Counted from the stretch's first letter, positions 18,890 through 33,552 are shown. The stretch is 43,058 nt of DNA from Gammaproteobacteria bacterium (GCA_026982565.1 JALSGV010000176.1:1-43058), one strand, 5' to 3'. Numbers and translations: made by a program. The notes: generated by a model not told the origin, from the sequence alone.

Positions 18890-20797
18890 ATGATCAAGAC
18901 CATAAAGATTGCCATGCTGCTGATTATTGCGGGCATACTGTCGGCCTGTCTGAATAGTACGGATGCTTTCGTCTCTGACAATCCCGCCACTGGTGCTGAC
19001 CCCGGTGTAAGTTCTGTTCTGTTGCTACTCAGTTCCCCCCAACTGGGCTCCAGTGGGGCGGATGTTGTGACGGTGACCGCCATCGTTAAAGACTCCAGCA
19101 ATCTGGTGATGTCCGACATCCCCGTGGTATTTACTGCCAGCAGCGGTTCTCTGGCGGTGGTTAATAAGGATACTGATGGATCTGGCCAGGCGACAGCAAC
19201 GCTTGCTCCAGGCAATGACTATAACAACCGGACAATTACACTGACCGCCACTGCGGGATCTGTGACAGAAACGGCCACGGTAGAGGTGACAGGAACGAGC
19301 ATAACGATCAATGGAGAGAGCTCTCTTACTGCGGGGGACAGTACGGTTCTGACCATCGTATTGACAGACTCGGATGGTAATCCCATCAGCAGTGAATTGA
19401 TGACGGTGGCATCAAGTTTGGGAAGCACATTGAGCGCTTCCTCGCTGACGACAGATTCGTCAGGTCAAATCCAGGTCAACGTGACGCCAGTCGCTTCCGG
19501 CACGGATACGATTACAGTTTCATCTCTTGGTGCTTCTGCCAGCCATGTCCTGACCATATCCGGAGATGAATTTCAGATTACAACGCCCTCGGCCAATGCG
19601 GATATCACTTTGGGTACCTGTTCGGAGATTAACCTGAAATGGTTGGTAAGCGGCAGTCCGAATGCCGGTCAGACTATCAGTTTTTCCGCCACACGCGGTA
19701 GTATCTATTCTGATAGCGCCTGTACGGCCTCTGCAACCACGGCGAGCACGGATTCCAGCGGTAACGCCAAGGTCTATGTTAAGTCCACATTTTCCGGGCC
19801 GTCCACCTTGACGGCTTTTGTAACCGGTGGGCCTTCGACCAGCATCAGCATCAGTTTCGTTGCCACGACTGCTGCTTTTATCGATTTGCAGGTGGACAAA
19901 TCCACAATCGGCCCAAATGATGGTTCTCAGACTGTGCAGCAGCAGGCCACCATTTCAGCCACGGTCCGTGACCCCAACAACAACCTGGTCAAAGGGAAGC
20001 TGGTTCGTTTCGAGATAACCCAGGACCTGAGTGGGGGCACACTGACCACGGCGACAGCCACAACAGATACTTTGGGCCGCGCCAGTACCACTTACGTGTC
20101 ATCGGCCGCCACGACATCCAAAGATGGAGTCCAGATCAGCGCCTTCATCGATGACACACCGTCTGTTACCGGCACAGTCAATCTGACAGTGGCGCAGAAC
20201 GGCCTGTTCGTCAGGCTGGGAACAGGCAACAACGTGGCCAAAGTGGGCGCCACGCAATATAATAAACAGTATACGGTGATGGTGACGGACGCAAGTGGTA
20301 ACGCAGTGGCCAACGAGGATGTAACCATATCCATCAATCCCGAGCAGTATGGAAAGGGCTATTGGGTTGTGAACGGTGACTCATGGAGTAAAATTGACCC
20401 TGATAGCAATCAGTCAACCTTTCTGCAGACCTGTCCCAATGAAGACACGAATGAGAACGGGATACTGGATCCGGGTGAAGATATCAACAACAGCGGGGTG
20501 ATAGAGCCGGGTAATATAGCATCGGCCCCAGCCCAGGTGGCCACGGGGGCCGATGGTACCTTTGAGTTTGATATCCTTTATCCGCGGGAGTTTGCCTCGT
20601 GGGTTGAGGTCAGATTGACTGCCAGCACCCAGGTCGCCGGTACGGAGTCCACTGACAGTGTGACATTCTGGCTGCCGATAGCATCAGAGGACACCAATGA
20701 TACCAACGTCTTGCCGCCGGGTGTAAACAGCCCCTTTGGTGTGACGGGCGATGGCGCCTTGAGTGGCGTTGGCGCCGGATGTTTCAATACCGACTAA
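18890..20797 (+). CDS. Ig-like (Big_1-type) repeat lipoprotein, possible adhesin or pilus-associated protein
   Basis: A 635-aa predicted lipoprotein of unknown function. ATG 18890 has CAGGAG eight bases upstream and starts a signal with lipobox LSAC (Cys20); the frame is open further upstream but carries no signal there. The body is Ser/Thr/Gly-rich and beta-strand-like, with about five immunoglobulin-like modules of roughly 90-100 aa. Each repeats the Big_1 pattern V-x-D-x-x-x-N-x-x-x-x-x-x-V-x-F (for example VTAIVKDSSNLVMSDIPVVF and DPNNNLVKGKLVRFEI) and S-G-Q/R/N-A strand ends. Near 530-560 is an Asp/Asn/Gly insert (DTNENGILDPGEDINNSG) resembling EF-hand or dockerin-type calcium loops. It lies between pilQ and aroK, usually adjacent, and is apparently more AT-rich than its neighbours. 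Adhesion or pilus docking is inference from fold and position. Confidence 0.8.
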   Translation: MIKTIKIAMLLIIAGILSACLNSTDAFVSDNPATGADPGVSSVLLLLSSPQLGSSGADVVTVTAIVKDSSNLVMSDIPVVFTASSGSLAVVNKDTDGSGQATATLAPGNDYNNRTITLTATAGSVTETATVEVTGTSITINGESSLTAGDSTVLTIVLTDSDGNPISSELMTVASSLGSTLSASSLTTDSSGQIQVNVTPVASGTDTITVSSLGASASHVLTISGDEFQITTPSANADITLGTCSEINLKWLVSGSPNAGQTISFSATRGSIYSDSACTASATTASTDSSGNAKVYVKSTFSGPSTLTAFVTGGPSTSISISFVATTAAFIDLQVDKSTIGPNDGSQTVQQQATISATVRDPNNNLVKGKLVRFEITQDLSGGTLTTATATTDTLGRASTTYVSSAATTSKDGVQISAFIDDTPSVTGTVNLTVAQNGLFVRLGTGNNVAKVGATQYNKQYTVMVTDASGNAVANEDVTISINPEQYGKGYWVVNGDSWSKIDPDSNQSTFLQTCPNEDTNENGILDPGEDINNSGVIEPGNIASAPAQVATGADGTFEFDILYPREFASWVEVRLTASTQVAGTESTDSVTFWLPIASEDTNDTNVLPPGVNSPFGVTGDGALSGVGAGCFNTD

Positions 20798-20813
20798 TGA
20801 GTCCCATCAATTA

Positions 20814-20859
20814 TTAACCCGTACAATATATAATCGTATTCAGCCATTGCGTGCCGGTT
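20814..20859. repeat. Palindromic repeat family, copy 3 (degenerate)
   Basis: The 25 nt at 20833-20857 are identical to 21-45 of copy 1. The left end reads TTAACCCG and then differs by small deletions; the right end has lost part of its arm (GTGCCGGTT). It lies 16 bp after the Ig-like lipoprotein gene. Immediately downstream are an imperfect stem-loop (20871-20910) and a 14-bp palindrome GCGGGCCGGCCCGC (20921-20934), so the whole pilQ-aroK gap is rich in secondary structure. Confidence 0.75.
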
Positions 20860-20992
20860 CGCTGCAAGGTGGCGAAATTCTGCTGTAGTCATTCTGCAGC
20901 AAGTTCCGCCAACGCAGTCAGCGGGCCGGCCCGCGGGGTCGCCTCCTATTCTTTAGTTGATTTCTCATCCTGACTCTGGCATATGTCCTGGC

Positions 20993-21562
20993 ATGGACGA
21001 ATCCGCCAATATATTCCTGGTAGGCCCCATGGGCTCAGGCAAGACCACTATCGGGCGCCTGCTGGCAAAATCCTTGAAAAAGGAATTCTATGACAGCGAC
21101 CACGAGATCGAGGCGCGCACGGGGGCCAATATTCCCTGGATTTTCGATATCGAAGGTGAAGCGGGGTTCCGCGAGCGTGAGCATCAGGCCATCGATGAAT
21201 TGACGAGACGCCAGGGAATCGTGCTGGCGACGGGTGGCGGCGCCGTGCTGAGGGAGGACAACCGCCGCAGCCTCGCCGACAGGGGTATGGTAGTGTATCT
21301 GCACGCCTCCATCGATCAGCAGCTGAAGCGTACGAGGCAGGATCGCAACCGCCCCTTGCTGCAGACGGAGAATCCTCGCCAACGCCTGAAAGAGCTGATG
21401 ATCCAGCGCGACCCATTGTATCGCGAAATTGCAAATATCATCGTGGATACGGATAATCGAAGTATTCGCACCACGGTCAACACTATCATCAGTCAATTGA
21501 AGACGCGGGTGGCGCCAAGGAAAAAGACCAGTGGGCGGCGGCGCGCCCGTGATAAGTCATGA
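20993..21562 (+). CDS. aroK: Shikimate kinase
   Basis: Phosphorylates shikimate at the 3-hydroxyl with ATP, in the aromatic amino acid pathway. 189 aa from ATG 20993. The Walker A is [11 protein letters not shown] (about 11-21), the shikimate-binding Asp is in [13 protein letters not shown], and the substrate-binding GGG lies in [12 protein letters not shown]. The lid has RNRPLL. A basic C-terminal tail ([14 protein letters not shown]) is longer than in most homologues. The frame opens at a TTG at 20957, but family N-termini begin near the chosen ATG. No Shine-Dalgarno is visible, and a weak promoter-like pair (TTGATT 20957-20962, CATATG 20980-20985) would place the transcript start at the ATG itself. 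Leaderless translation is possible. Confidence 0.96.
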   Translation: MDESANIFLVGPMGSGKTTIGRLLAKSLKKEFYDSDHEIEARTGANIPWIFDIEGEAGFREREHQAIDELTRRQGIVLATGGGAVLREDNRRSLADRGMVVYLHASIDQQLKRTRQDRNRPLLQTENPRQRLKELMIQRDPLYREIANIIVDTDNRSIRTTVNTIISQLKTRVAPRKKTSGRRRARDKS

Positions 21563-21587
21563 TGCTGTGGCTGGACTATCATAAAAA

Positions 21588-22676
21588 ATGATGAAGACAC
21601 TTCAGGTCCCATTGGGCGAGCGCAGCTATCCCATCTATATTGGCGCTGCCTTGTTGGAAAGGTCAGAATTGTTACAACCTTTCATATCAGGGCGGCAGGT
21701 CATGGTGGTCAGCAACGAAACCATCGCCCCCCTCTATATGGAGCAAATGCTGAGGGGTCTGAAAGATTTTCAATGCGAAACGGTCGTGCTCCCCGATGGC
21801 GAGGAATACAAGAACCTGGAAGTGCTGCAGCGCATCTTCGATGCCCTGCTGGAAGCGCGCTTTGCACGCGACGCCATGCTGGTCGCCCTCGGGGGGGGCG
21901 TCATCGGGGACATGACGGGCTTTGCCGCGGCCTGCTACCAGCGTGGTATCGACTTCATCCAGGTTCCCACCACGCTGTTGGCCCAGGTCGATTCCTCCGT
22001 GGGCGGCAAGACCGGCGTCAATCATCCTCTGGGCAAGAACATGATCGGCGCCTTCCATCAGCCCCGTTGCGTCATCATCGACACGGCGACGCTCAGGACA
22101 CTGGAAGACCGGCAGCTCCATGCCGGCATCGCCGAGGTCATCAAGTACGGCCTCATTCGCGATGCCGAATTCTTCGCCTGGCTGGAAGACAACATGGATG
22201 CGCTGCTGGCCAGGGATGAAGGCGCCGTGGCCTATGCCATCGAGCAGTCGTGCCGCAACAAGGCGGAAATCGTCGCGGCCGATGAAAGAGAACGGGGGCA
22301 ACGCGCCCTGCTGAATCTGGGGCACACCTTCGGCCATGCCATCGAGACCGGCATGGGTTACGGGAACTGGCTGCATGGCGAGGCCGTTGCGGCAGGCATG
22401 TGCATGGCGGCCGAAATGTCACACCGCCTGGGTTGGATCGGCCATCAGGATCGGCAGCGTGTCCTCAAACTGATAGAACGCGCCCGACTGCCCGTGCGAG
22501 CGCCTGCGGAGATCGCCAGCGAGCGTTTTCAGGCCCTCATGGCGGTGGACAAGAAGGTGCAGGCCGGAAGGTTGCGGCTGGTGTTGCTCAAATCCATAGG
22601 CCACGCCGTCGTGAGCGATGACTTTGATGCGGCAATCCTGGAGGAAACCCTTGCAAGCTGCCGCCAGGGCGCGTGA
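21588..22676 (+). CDS. aroB: 3-dehydroquinate synthase
   Basis: Converts DAHP to 3-dehydroquinate, the second step of the shikimate pathway, using NAD and a divalent metal. 362 aa. Family blocks are [15 protein letters not shown], the NAD-binding [20 protein letters not shown], and [20 protein letters not shown]. Metal ligands are in [22 protein letters not shown] and [11 protein letters not shown]. It starts 25 bp after the aroK stop at the first of two adjacent ATGs. Its end overlaps the longest possible dgt frame, but the preferred dgt start is 37 bp downstream. Operon with aroK is likely. Confidence 0.97.
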   Translation: MMKTLQVPLGERSYPIYIGAALLERSELLQPFISGRQVMVVSNETIAPLYMEQMLRGLKDFQCETVVLPDGEEYKNLEVLQRIFDALLEARFARDAMLVALGGGVIGDMTGFAAACYQRGIDFIQVPTTLLAQVDSSVGGKTGVNHPLGKNMIGAFHQPRCVIIDTATLRTLEDRQLHAGIAEVIKYGLIRDAEFFAWLEDNMDALLARDEGAVAYAIEQSCRNKAEIVAADERERGQRALLNLGHTFGHAIETGMGYGNWLHGEAVAAGMCMAAEMSHRLGWIGHQDRQRVLKLIERARLPVRAPAEIASERFQALMAVDKKVQAGRLRLVLLKSIGHAVVSDDFDAAILEETLASCRQGA

Positions 22677-22713
22677 GGCAACGGGCTTTTCATTTGTCAC
22701 GGATGTGTACGAC

Positions 22714-23862
22714 ATGAAATTGGCCCCTTATGCAGTCTGTGATGAAAATTCCCGCGGCCGGCGCTTCGCGGAGTCTCCACCCCGTTATCGCAGTGAATTT
22801 CAACGCGACCGTGACCGCATCGTCCACAGCGCCGCTTTCCGCCGCCTGGAGTACAAGACCCAGGTGTTCGTCAATCATGAAGGTGATATGTACCGCACCC
22901 GTCTCACCCACTCCCTGGAGGTGGCCCAGATCGGCCGCGCCATCGCCCGCATCCTTCACCTCAACGAGGACCTGACGGAGTCCATCGCCCTGGCCCATGA
23001 CCTGGGGCATACCCCCTTTGGCCATGCCGGCCAGGAGGCCCTCAATCGTTGCATGGCTGATTATGGTGGTTTCGAACACAACCTGCAGTCCCTGCGGGTA
23101 GTGGATGAGCTGGAAGAGAAATATGCCGATTTCAACGGCCTGAACCTGAATTTTGAAACCCGCGAGGGTATTCTCAAGCATTGCGCCGTAATGGATGCCC
23201 GCGATCTGGGAGACGTGGGTGAGCGCTTCATCAATAAACAACAGCCGAGTCTTGAGGCCCAGCTCGCCAATGTGGCCGACGAGATCGCCTATAACAGCCA
23301 TGACGTGGACGATGGCCTGCGGGCAGGGCTGATCAGCGTGGAGCAATTGTGTGAAGTCAACCTGTTCCGTGAACAATACGAGCATGTCATAAACAGCTAT
23401 CCGGGCCTGCCCCGGCGGCGCGTCATACATGAAGTGGTCAGACGCATCATCGATCGTCAGGTCAGCGACCTCGTCGACAGTAGCCGGGCGCGCATCATGG
23501 AAGCTGCGCCAGGCGCCATCGACGACATACGCAGTGCGCCGCATGCGCTCATCGGTTTCGGGGACGGGATGAAACAATTGAATCTGGAACTGAAGCGCTT
23601 CCTGCGCAAGGCCCTGTATCGTCACTACCGCGTCATGCGCATGAGCGCCAAGGCCGACAGGGTCATCACCAGCCTGTTCGAGGTGTTCATGAATGACGCC
23701 AGGCTGCTGCCGCCCGAGTATGAGGGCAAAATGAAAACGCAATCGGAGGCCAATGGTGTTGCGGGACGGGCCCGAGTAGTGGCAGACTACATCGCGGGCA
23801 TGACGGATCGTTATGCCATCGGCGAGTATGAACGACTGTTCGATCCCATGAAGGCGACCTGA
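22714..23862 (+). CDS. dgt: Deoxyguanosinetriphosphate triphosphohydrolase-like protein (HD domain)
   Basis: HD-domain hydrolase that removes triphosphate from dGTP or other dNTPs and so tunes nucleotide pools. 382 aa from ATG 22714 ([18 protein letters not shown]), of the shorter dGTPase-like subgroup rather than the 505-aa E. coli Dgt. The metal site is complete: His in [11 protein letters not shown], His-Asp in [15 protein letters not shown], and Asp in [15 protein letters not shown]. The N-terminal block [20 protein letters not shown] is characteristic. A longer frame starting at 22618 inside aroB is possible but lacks family support. Close spacing suggests an aroK-aroB-dgt-WGR-SPOR transcript. 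Substrate preference cannot be read from sequence. Confidence 0.94.
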   Translation: MKLAPYAVCDENSRGRRFAESPPRYRSEFQRDRDRIVHSAAFRRLEYKTQVFVNHEGDMYRTRLTHSLEVAQIGRAIARILHLNEDLTESIALAHDLGHTPFGHAGQEALNRCMADYGGFEHNLQSLRVVDELEEKYADFNGLNLNFETREGILKHCAVMDARDLGDVGERFINKQQPSLEAQLANVADEIAYNSHDVDDGLRAGLISVEQLCEVNLFREQYEHVINSYPGLPRRRVIHEVVRRIIDRQVSDLVDSSRARIMEAAPGAIDDIRSAPHALIGFGDGMKQLNLELKRFLRKALYRHYRVMRMSAKADRVITSLFEVFMNDARLLPPEYEGKMKTQSEANGVAGRARVVADYIAGMTDRYAIGEYERLFDPMKAT

Positions 23863-23897
23863 TTCATTATCCCGGCCAGCCCCAGGGAAAGTGATTG

Positions 23898-24152
23898 ATG
23901 CAAATCTATATGCAGATTACACCGCAAGATGACAAGCCGCCGCGGTTTTACAACCTGTTCATACAGCAGGACCTGTTGGGAGGATGGACCCTGGTGCGGG
24001 AATGGGGTTACCAGGGCTATGCCGGCAAAGTGAAGCGCGAACATCATGAATCCCTGGAGGACGCAATAGATTCCATGGCGCATTGCCGCGATTCCCAGTT
24101 GCAGCGCGGATACCGCGTGGTCTTCGCGCGCGGCGAGGGGCCTCCCGCGTGA
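23898..24152 (+). CDS. Standalone WGR-domain protein
   Basis: An 84-aa protein consisting almost only of a WGR domain, the small beta-rich module named for its Trp-Gly-Arg motif and found in PARPs, MolR-type regulators and some ligases, where it contacts nucleic acid ends. The core here is FYNLFIQQDLLGGWTLVREW followed by GYQGYAGKVKREHHESLEDA. The motif is WGY rather than WGR at the key position, a variation seen in bacterial members. ATG 23898 has AGGGA nine bases upstream. Its stop overlaps the GTG start of the next gene (GTGA), so the two are probably translated together. Function unknown; nucleic-acid binding is inferred from the family. Confidence 0.85.
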   Translation: MQIYMQITPQDDKPPRFYNLFIQQDLLGGWTLVREWGYQGYAGKVKREHHESLEDAIDSMAHCRDSQLQRGYRVVFARGEGPPA

Positions 24153-26143
24153 CCACGTCAGGACAACCGGGAGGAGAGGACAGTGGCGTGGCTTCAGTCC
24201 CACGCCTGACGTTGCGGCGCGAGCCCTTCTCCCCCGTGCATGACGAAGACTTCTTCTATCCCGAGGCGCAACGCGCCAAATGTCTGAAGTTTCTTCTCCA
24301 TCTGGCGCCCTACAGTGATGCCTTGCTGCTCACCGGCCCTCCCGGCAGCGGCAAGAGTTGCCTGATACAACAGATCATCGCCCACTGCAGCCCCTCCTGG
24401 CGCATTTGCCAGATCGAGGCGGATATTGCCACCGATGCCAATTCGGTGCTGCAGAAACTGGCCGATGTATTCCTCTTTGATGCCTCGCCCGAGCGGAGCC
24501 TGGAGCAGCGCATTGCCGACATGCACAAGATGCTGAAGGCACAGCGTAACAGTGCCCTCTCCCCCGTCGTGATCATCGATGATGCCCACTTGGTGGGACT
24601 TCCCATCCTGCATTTTCTCGCTTCGCTGCTGGACTATGATGACAAGGAGGACCGCCTCATGTGTCTCATCCTCGCGGGCAGGGACGAACTGAAGGAGCGT
24701 ATGTCTGCTCCTTCCCTGGAACTGCTGCGCAGCAAGGTTGGCCATGCCTTCGAGCTCACTTCTTTCAGCGAAGAGGACACCCGCGCCTATATCGAGCATC
24801 GTCTCGCCGTGGCGGGAGGTGGTGATGAGGCGGTTTTCACCTCGGCGGAATTCAAGGCCATCCATGAGGAGTCCGGCGGTATCCCGGGAAAAATCAATGT
24901 CTGCGCCATGCGCGCCCTCAATACGCTCCATGAGAACGCGCCGCCTCCGCGCGAGCGGCGCTCGCAGTCGCTGGGATCGATGATGGGCAGGCTCAGTCTG
25001 TCATGGCGCAATGTGGGTATTGTCGCGGCCGTGCTGATATTCGCCGTCATTCTCATCATGCAGGACGAGATCAATCAGACCATAGAGCCGGAGAATGTGG
25101 CGCAAGACCAGGGCGTTGCGACTGATAATACAGAGACGAAGCCTGCACTCCAGGTGACGCGCTTTCCCTGGGAGGATGCGCCGCCGGGCGAAGACGAAGA
25201 ACAGCCTGTCGTGGAGGAGGCGCCTCCCGCCATTGCAAGTGAAGAATTGATAAAACATGAAGATGAGGCGCCCATTCAGACGACCGGGAAGCTGGAAGAG
25301 GGCGGGGCGGCTCAGCCATCGGCCGATGATGCGACAATGCCTGATGCCGATACCCCTGTTCTGGAAACCGTGGAGGAAGCTCCTGTGATCGAGGGCAAGC
25401 CTGAACTGGTTGCCGGGGCCTCCTTGGTGGAAGCAGGCGAGGAAATCGAAATCGTGAATGAGAGGGAGCCTGGGATATCCGAATCCACCCCTCAGATAGC
25501 GGCCAGGCCTGCCGAGCGACGCGAGAATTGGATCTTGTCGCGGAACCCGCAGCATTTCACCCTCCAACTGATGGCAATGGATGAACCCAAGGTAAAGCGC
25601 CTGGTGGAAGAGTGGGGTATCGGGGGTGATGTCGCCTACTACACCACCGACCGTGGCCTGCTTGCCGTGCTGTATGGCGATTTTCCCAGCCGCCAGGCTG
25701 GCGAGGCCGCTGCCGATGAACTGCTGAAGGGTGGGGTGCGAGGCATCAAGCCGTGGGTGCGCAGCTTTGGTTCTATTCAGGGGAAAGTCCGCTCCGCCGG
25801 GCCGGCTCCAGCCACTGCCGGGACGTCCCGTCTCCTTGCCGACGAGGACAGCCTGCTGAAACGCGACCCCCGCCACTATACCCTGCAGCTCATGGCCATG
25901 GATCTCGATGCCGTCACCAAGCGGGTGAAGCAATGGGGGATGGAGTCCCAGGTGATCTATTTCCGCACCCTGAAACGCGACCAGGAGTTGATTGCCGTAA
26001 CCTATGGTGATTATGCCACCCGCCAGGAGGCCGTGGAGGGCAGCAGGGCCCTGACGGCGCGCATCCGCGGCATCAAGCCCTGGATCCGTCAGTTCGGCTC
26101 CGTTCACGATGCCATCACGGATTTCAGGGCGGTGAGCCGCTGA
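24149..26143 (+). CDS. Membrane AAA ATPase with tandem SPOR domains (DamX/ExeA-like)
   Basis: A 664-aa inner-membrane protein. The cytoplasmic N-terminus is an ExeA/GspA-type AAA domain with Walker A GPPGSGKS (about 63-71) and Walker B VVIIDDAH (about 139). One membrane segment (about 286-304, VGIVAAVLIFAVILIM) leads into an acidic, Pro/Glu-rich periplasmic linker. Two SPOR domains follow (about 466-540 and 572-655), with near-identical openings HFTLQLMAMD and HYTLQLMAMD. SPOR domains bind septal, denuded glycan, so a role in division or in placing envelope machines is likely. It holds the aroB-gltB position of PA5037/DamX-type genes. The start is GTG 24149, overlapping the WGR stop, with GAGGGG eight bases upstream; ATGs further upstream lie inside the WGR gene. 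Confidence 0.9.
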   Translation: MTTSGQPGGEDSGVASVPRLTLRREPFSPVHDEDFFYPEAQRAKCLKFLLHLAPYSDALLLTGPPGSGKSCLIQQIIAHCSPSWRICQIEADIATDANSVLQKLADVFLFDASPERSLEQRIADMHKMLKAQRNSALSPVVIIDDAHLVGLPILHFLASLLDYDDKEDRLMCLILAGRDELKERMSAPSLELLRSKVGHAFELTSFSEEDTRAYIEHRLAVAGGGDEAVFTSAEFKAIHEESGGIPGKINVCAMRALNTLHENAPPPRERRSQSLGSMMGRLSLSWRNVGIVAAVLIFAVILIMQDEINQTIEPENVAQDQGVATDNTETKPALQVTRFPWEDAPPGEDEEQPVVEEAPPAIASEELIKHEDEAPIQTTGKLEEGGAAQPSADDATMPDADTPVLETVEEAPVIEGKPELVAGASLVEAGEEIEIVNEREPGISESTPQIAARPAERRENWILSRNPQHFTLQLMAMDEPKVKRLVEEWGIGGDVAYYTTDRGLLAVLYGDFPSRQAGEAAADELLKGGVRGIKPWVRSFGSIQGKVRSAGPAPATAGTSRLLADEDSLLKRDPRHYTLQLMAMDLDAVTKRVKQWGMESQVIYFRTLKRDQELIAVTYGDYATRQEAVEGSRALTARIRGIKPWIRQFGSVHDAITDFRAVSR

Positions 26144-26229
26144 CGCCGCGTTTTGTCTCAACCTCACAATATTTTCGTATTATTCAGTAAGTTAATTCCC
26201 GGCCCTGGGAAAATTCCTGTGCGGTTTTA

Positions 26230-26258
26230 TTGAATGAACGGCCGCCGGCAAGTATAAT
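26230..26258 (+). promoter_or_regulatory. Predicted sigma-70 promoter of gltBD-hemE
   Basis: TTGAAT (26230-26235), a 17-nt spacer and a perfect TATAAT (26253-26258). Transcription from about 26265 gives a leader of roughly 120 nt. No sigma-54 or obvious Lrp/ArgR palindrome was recognised. Confidence 0.75.
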
Positions 26259-26386
26259 CCCCTCCCTTGCGCTCGCGTTCTCCTGCGGGTCCAGCAAAAT
26301 TATCATCCGTGCCTGGCGTTTCGAGTTGGAAACTGGTCACACATGTTGGCCGGGTATGTCAGGCACTGAATTCAGGATTTGTAATA

Positions 26387-31043
<4,657 letters not shown>

Positions 31044-31051
<8 letters not shown>

Positions 31052-32486
31052 GCCAACAGGATTCCTGGAATTCCCCCGCAAGACGCCGGGCTACGCCCCC
31101 GTCGAGGAGCGGATCAAGCATTTTCACGAGTTCGTCATCCCCCTCACGGAGGAGGAAGTCGCCATCCAGGGCGCCCGTTGCATGGACTGCGGCATCCCCT
31201 TCTGCCACCAGGGCTGTCCGGTCAACAACATCATCCCCGACTGGAACGACCTGGCCTACAAGGGGGACTGGCGCGCGGCGCTGGAGGTGCTGCATTCCAC
31301 CAACAACTTTCCCGAGTTCACCGGGCGCATCTGCCCGGCGCCCTGCGAGGCGGCATGCACCCTGAATATCGATGACAACCCGGTCAGCATCAAGGCCATC
31401 GAGTGCGCCCTGGTGGACAAGGGTTGGGCCGAGGAGTGGATCAAACCCCTCGTGGCCAGCGAAAAGACCGGCAAGGCGGTGGCCGTGGTCGGCTCCGGTC
31501 CCGCGGGCCTGGCCTGCGCCCAGCAACTGGCGCGCGTCGGCCACGAGGTGACGGTATTCGAAAAAAGCGACCGTGTGGGCGGTCTGCTGCGCTACGGCAT
31601 TCCCGATTTCAAGATGGAGAAGCACATCATCGACCGCCGCTGCGAACAGATGACGGCCGAGGGCGTCACTTTCCGCTGCAATACTCACATTGGCGTGGAC
31701 CTGCCGGCGCGCGAACTGGTGGACGACTACGATGCCGTGGTCCTGTGCGGCGGCAGCGAGCAGCCCCGTGACCTGCCGGTGCCGGGCCGCGAGCTGGATG
31801 GCGTGCACTTCGCCATGGAATTCCTGCCCCAGCAGAACCGGCGCGTGGCCGGCGACGCCATTCCCCCCGAAGAGGAGATCACCGCCAAGGGCAAGCACGT
31901 GGTGGTGATCGGCGGCGGCGATACGGGTTCCGACTGTATCGGCACTTCCATACGCCAGGGCGCCCTGTCCGTGACCCAACTGGAGATCCTGCCCCGTCCG
32001 CCGGAGAAGGAAGACAAGCTGCTGACCTGGCCCGACTGGCCCAACAAGCTGCGCACCTCCACTTCCCAGGAGGAAGGCGCGGTGCGCGAATGGAGTGTCG
32101 CCACCAAGCGCTTCCATGGCGAGGACGGCCGCGTGACCGGCTTGCAGGTGGTGCGCGTGGACTGGAAGAAGGATGCCCAGGGCAACTGGAAGATGGAGGA
32201 GATCGCCGGCAGCGAATTCGACCTCAAGGCCGACCTGGTGCTGCTGGCCATGGGTTTCGTCAACCCCATCCACGAGGGCATGCTGCAGGAACTGGGCGTG
32301 ACACTCGACGGGCGTGGCAACGTGCGGGCCGCTACCGATGACTACCAGACTTCCCTGGAGAAGGTCTTCAGCGCCGGAGACATGCGCCGCGGCCAGTCCC
32401 TGGTGGTGTGGGCCATACGCGAGGGGCGCCAGGCCGCGCGCGCCGTCGACCTGTTCCTGACCGGCCGGAGTGATTTACCACGATGA
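31044..32486 (+). CDS. gltD: Glutamate synthase, small subunit
   Basis: FAD and iron-sulfur subunit that passes electrons from NADPH to GltB. 480 aa. The N-terminal cysteine clusters [17 protein letters not shown] and CPAPCEAAC bind two 4Fe-4S centres. The FAD site is [13 protein letters not shown] (about 150) and the NADPH site [13 protein letters not shown] (about 290). The C-terminal FAD block [14 protein letters not shown] is intact. It starts within the last codons of gltB, and its stop overlaps the hemE start by 4 bp (ATGA). Confidence 0.98.
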
Positions 32487-33547
32487 CGAAACTTGTTAAT
32501 GACCGATTCCTGCGCGCCCTGCTGAAAGAGCCCGTGGACGCGACCCCCGTATGGATGATGCGCCAGGCGGGCCGCTATCTGCCCGAATACCGCGCCACCC
32601 GTGCCAAGGCGGGGGATTTCATGAGCCTGTGCCGCTCCCCGGAGCTGGCCTGCGAAGTGACCCTGCAGCCCCTGGAGCGCTATGAACTGGATGCCGCCAT
32701 CCTGTTCTCCGACATCCTGACCATTCCCGACGCCATGGGCCTGGGCCTCTATTTCAGCGCGGGAGAAGGCCCGCGTTTCGAGCGCAGGATCAGCAATCAA
32801 CAGGACGTGGCGCGCCTCGGCGTCCCTGATCCCGAAGGGGAACTGCGTTATGTCATGGAGGCGGTGCGCACCATACGCCGCGAGCTGAACGGCCGCGTGC
32901 CCCTGATCGGTTTTTCCGGCAGTCCCTGGACCCTGGCGACCTATATGGTGGAAGGCGGTTCGAGCAAGGATTTCGGCGCCGTCAAGGGCATGATGTTCGA
33001 TCAACCCCGGCTCATGCACGGCCTGCTGGACATTCTGGCGCGTTCGGTGACGGCCTATCTCAACGCCCAGATCGCGGCCGGCGCCCAGGCGGTGATGATC
33101 TTCGATACCTGGGGCGGGGCCCTCACGCCGCGCGACTACCGCGAGTTTTCCCTGCGCTACATGGAGCAGATCGTCGCCGGCCTGAACCGTGAGCACGAGG
33201 GCCGCCGCGTGCCGGTGATTCTGTTCACCAAGGGGGGCAGCGGCTGGCTGGAGGACATGGCCGCTACCGGCTGCGACGCCCTGGGCATCGACTGGACCAT
33301 CGACCTGGCGGAGGCGCGCCGGCGCGTCGGCGACCGCGTCGCCCTGCAGGGCAACATGGACCCCTGCACCCTCTATGCTTCGCCCGGGCGCATCCGCGCC
33401 GAGGTGGAGACCATCCTCGCCAGCTTCGGCCACGGCGAGGGCCATGTCTTCAACCTGGGGCACGGCATCCACCAGCACATCGATCCCGAGCACGTGCGGG
33501 TCTTCATCGATGCGGTGCACGAACTGAGCGCCCCCTACCATCAATAA
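32483..33547 (+). CDS. hemE: Uroporphyrinogen decarboxylase
   Basis: Removes four carboxyl groups from uroporphyrinogen III to give coproporphyrinogen III in haem synthesis. 354 aa, full length. Signature 1 is [14 protein letters not shown] (about 24-37), the catalytic Asp lies in [12 protein letters not shown], and signature 2 is [17 protein letters not shown]. The C-terminal [16 protein letters not shown] is intact. It overlaps gltD by 4 bp and probably ends the gltBD-hemE operon at the GC-rich hairpin just downstream (33553-33576). Confidence 0.98.
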   Translation: MTKLVNDRFLRALLKEPVDATPVWMMRQAGRYLPEYRATRAKAGDFMSLCRSPELACEVTLQPLERYELDAAILFSDILTIPDAMGLGLYFSAGEGPRFERRISNQQDVARLGVPDPEGELRYVMEAVRTIRRELNGRVPLIGFSGSPWTLATYMVEGGSSKDFGAVKGMMFDQPRLMHGLLDILARSVTAYLNAQIAAGAQAVMIFDTWGGALTPRDYREFSLRYMEQIVAGLNREHEGRRVPVILFTKGGSGWLEDMAATGCDALGIDWTIDLAEARRRVGDRVALQGNMDPCTLYASPGRIRAEVETILASFGHGEGHVFNLGHGIHQHIDPEHVRVFIDAVHELSAPYHQ

Positions 33548-33552
33548 CTCCT

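Noticed and set aside
22714-24152. dgt plus WGR as an anti-phage defence module
   Set aside because: Some dGTPases act in defence, but this dgt sits in a housekeeping operon with aroKB, without other defence genes or mobile context. There is no positive evidence.
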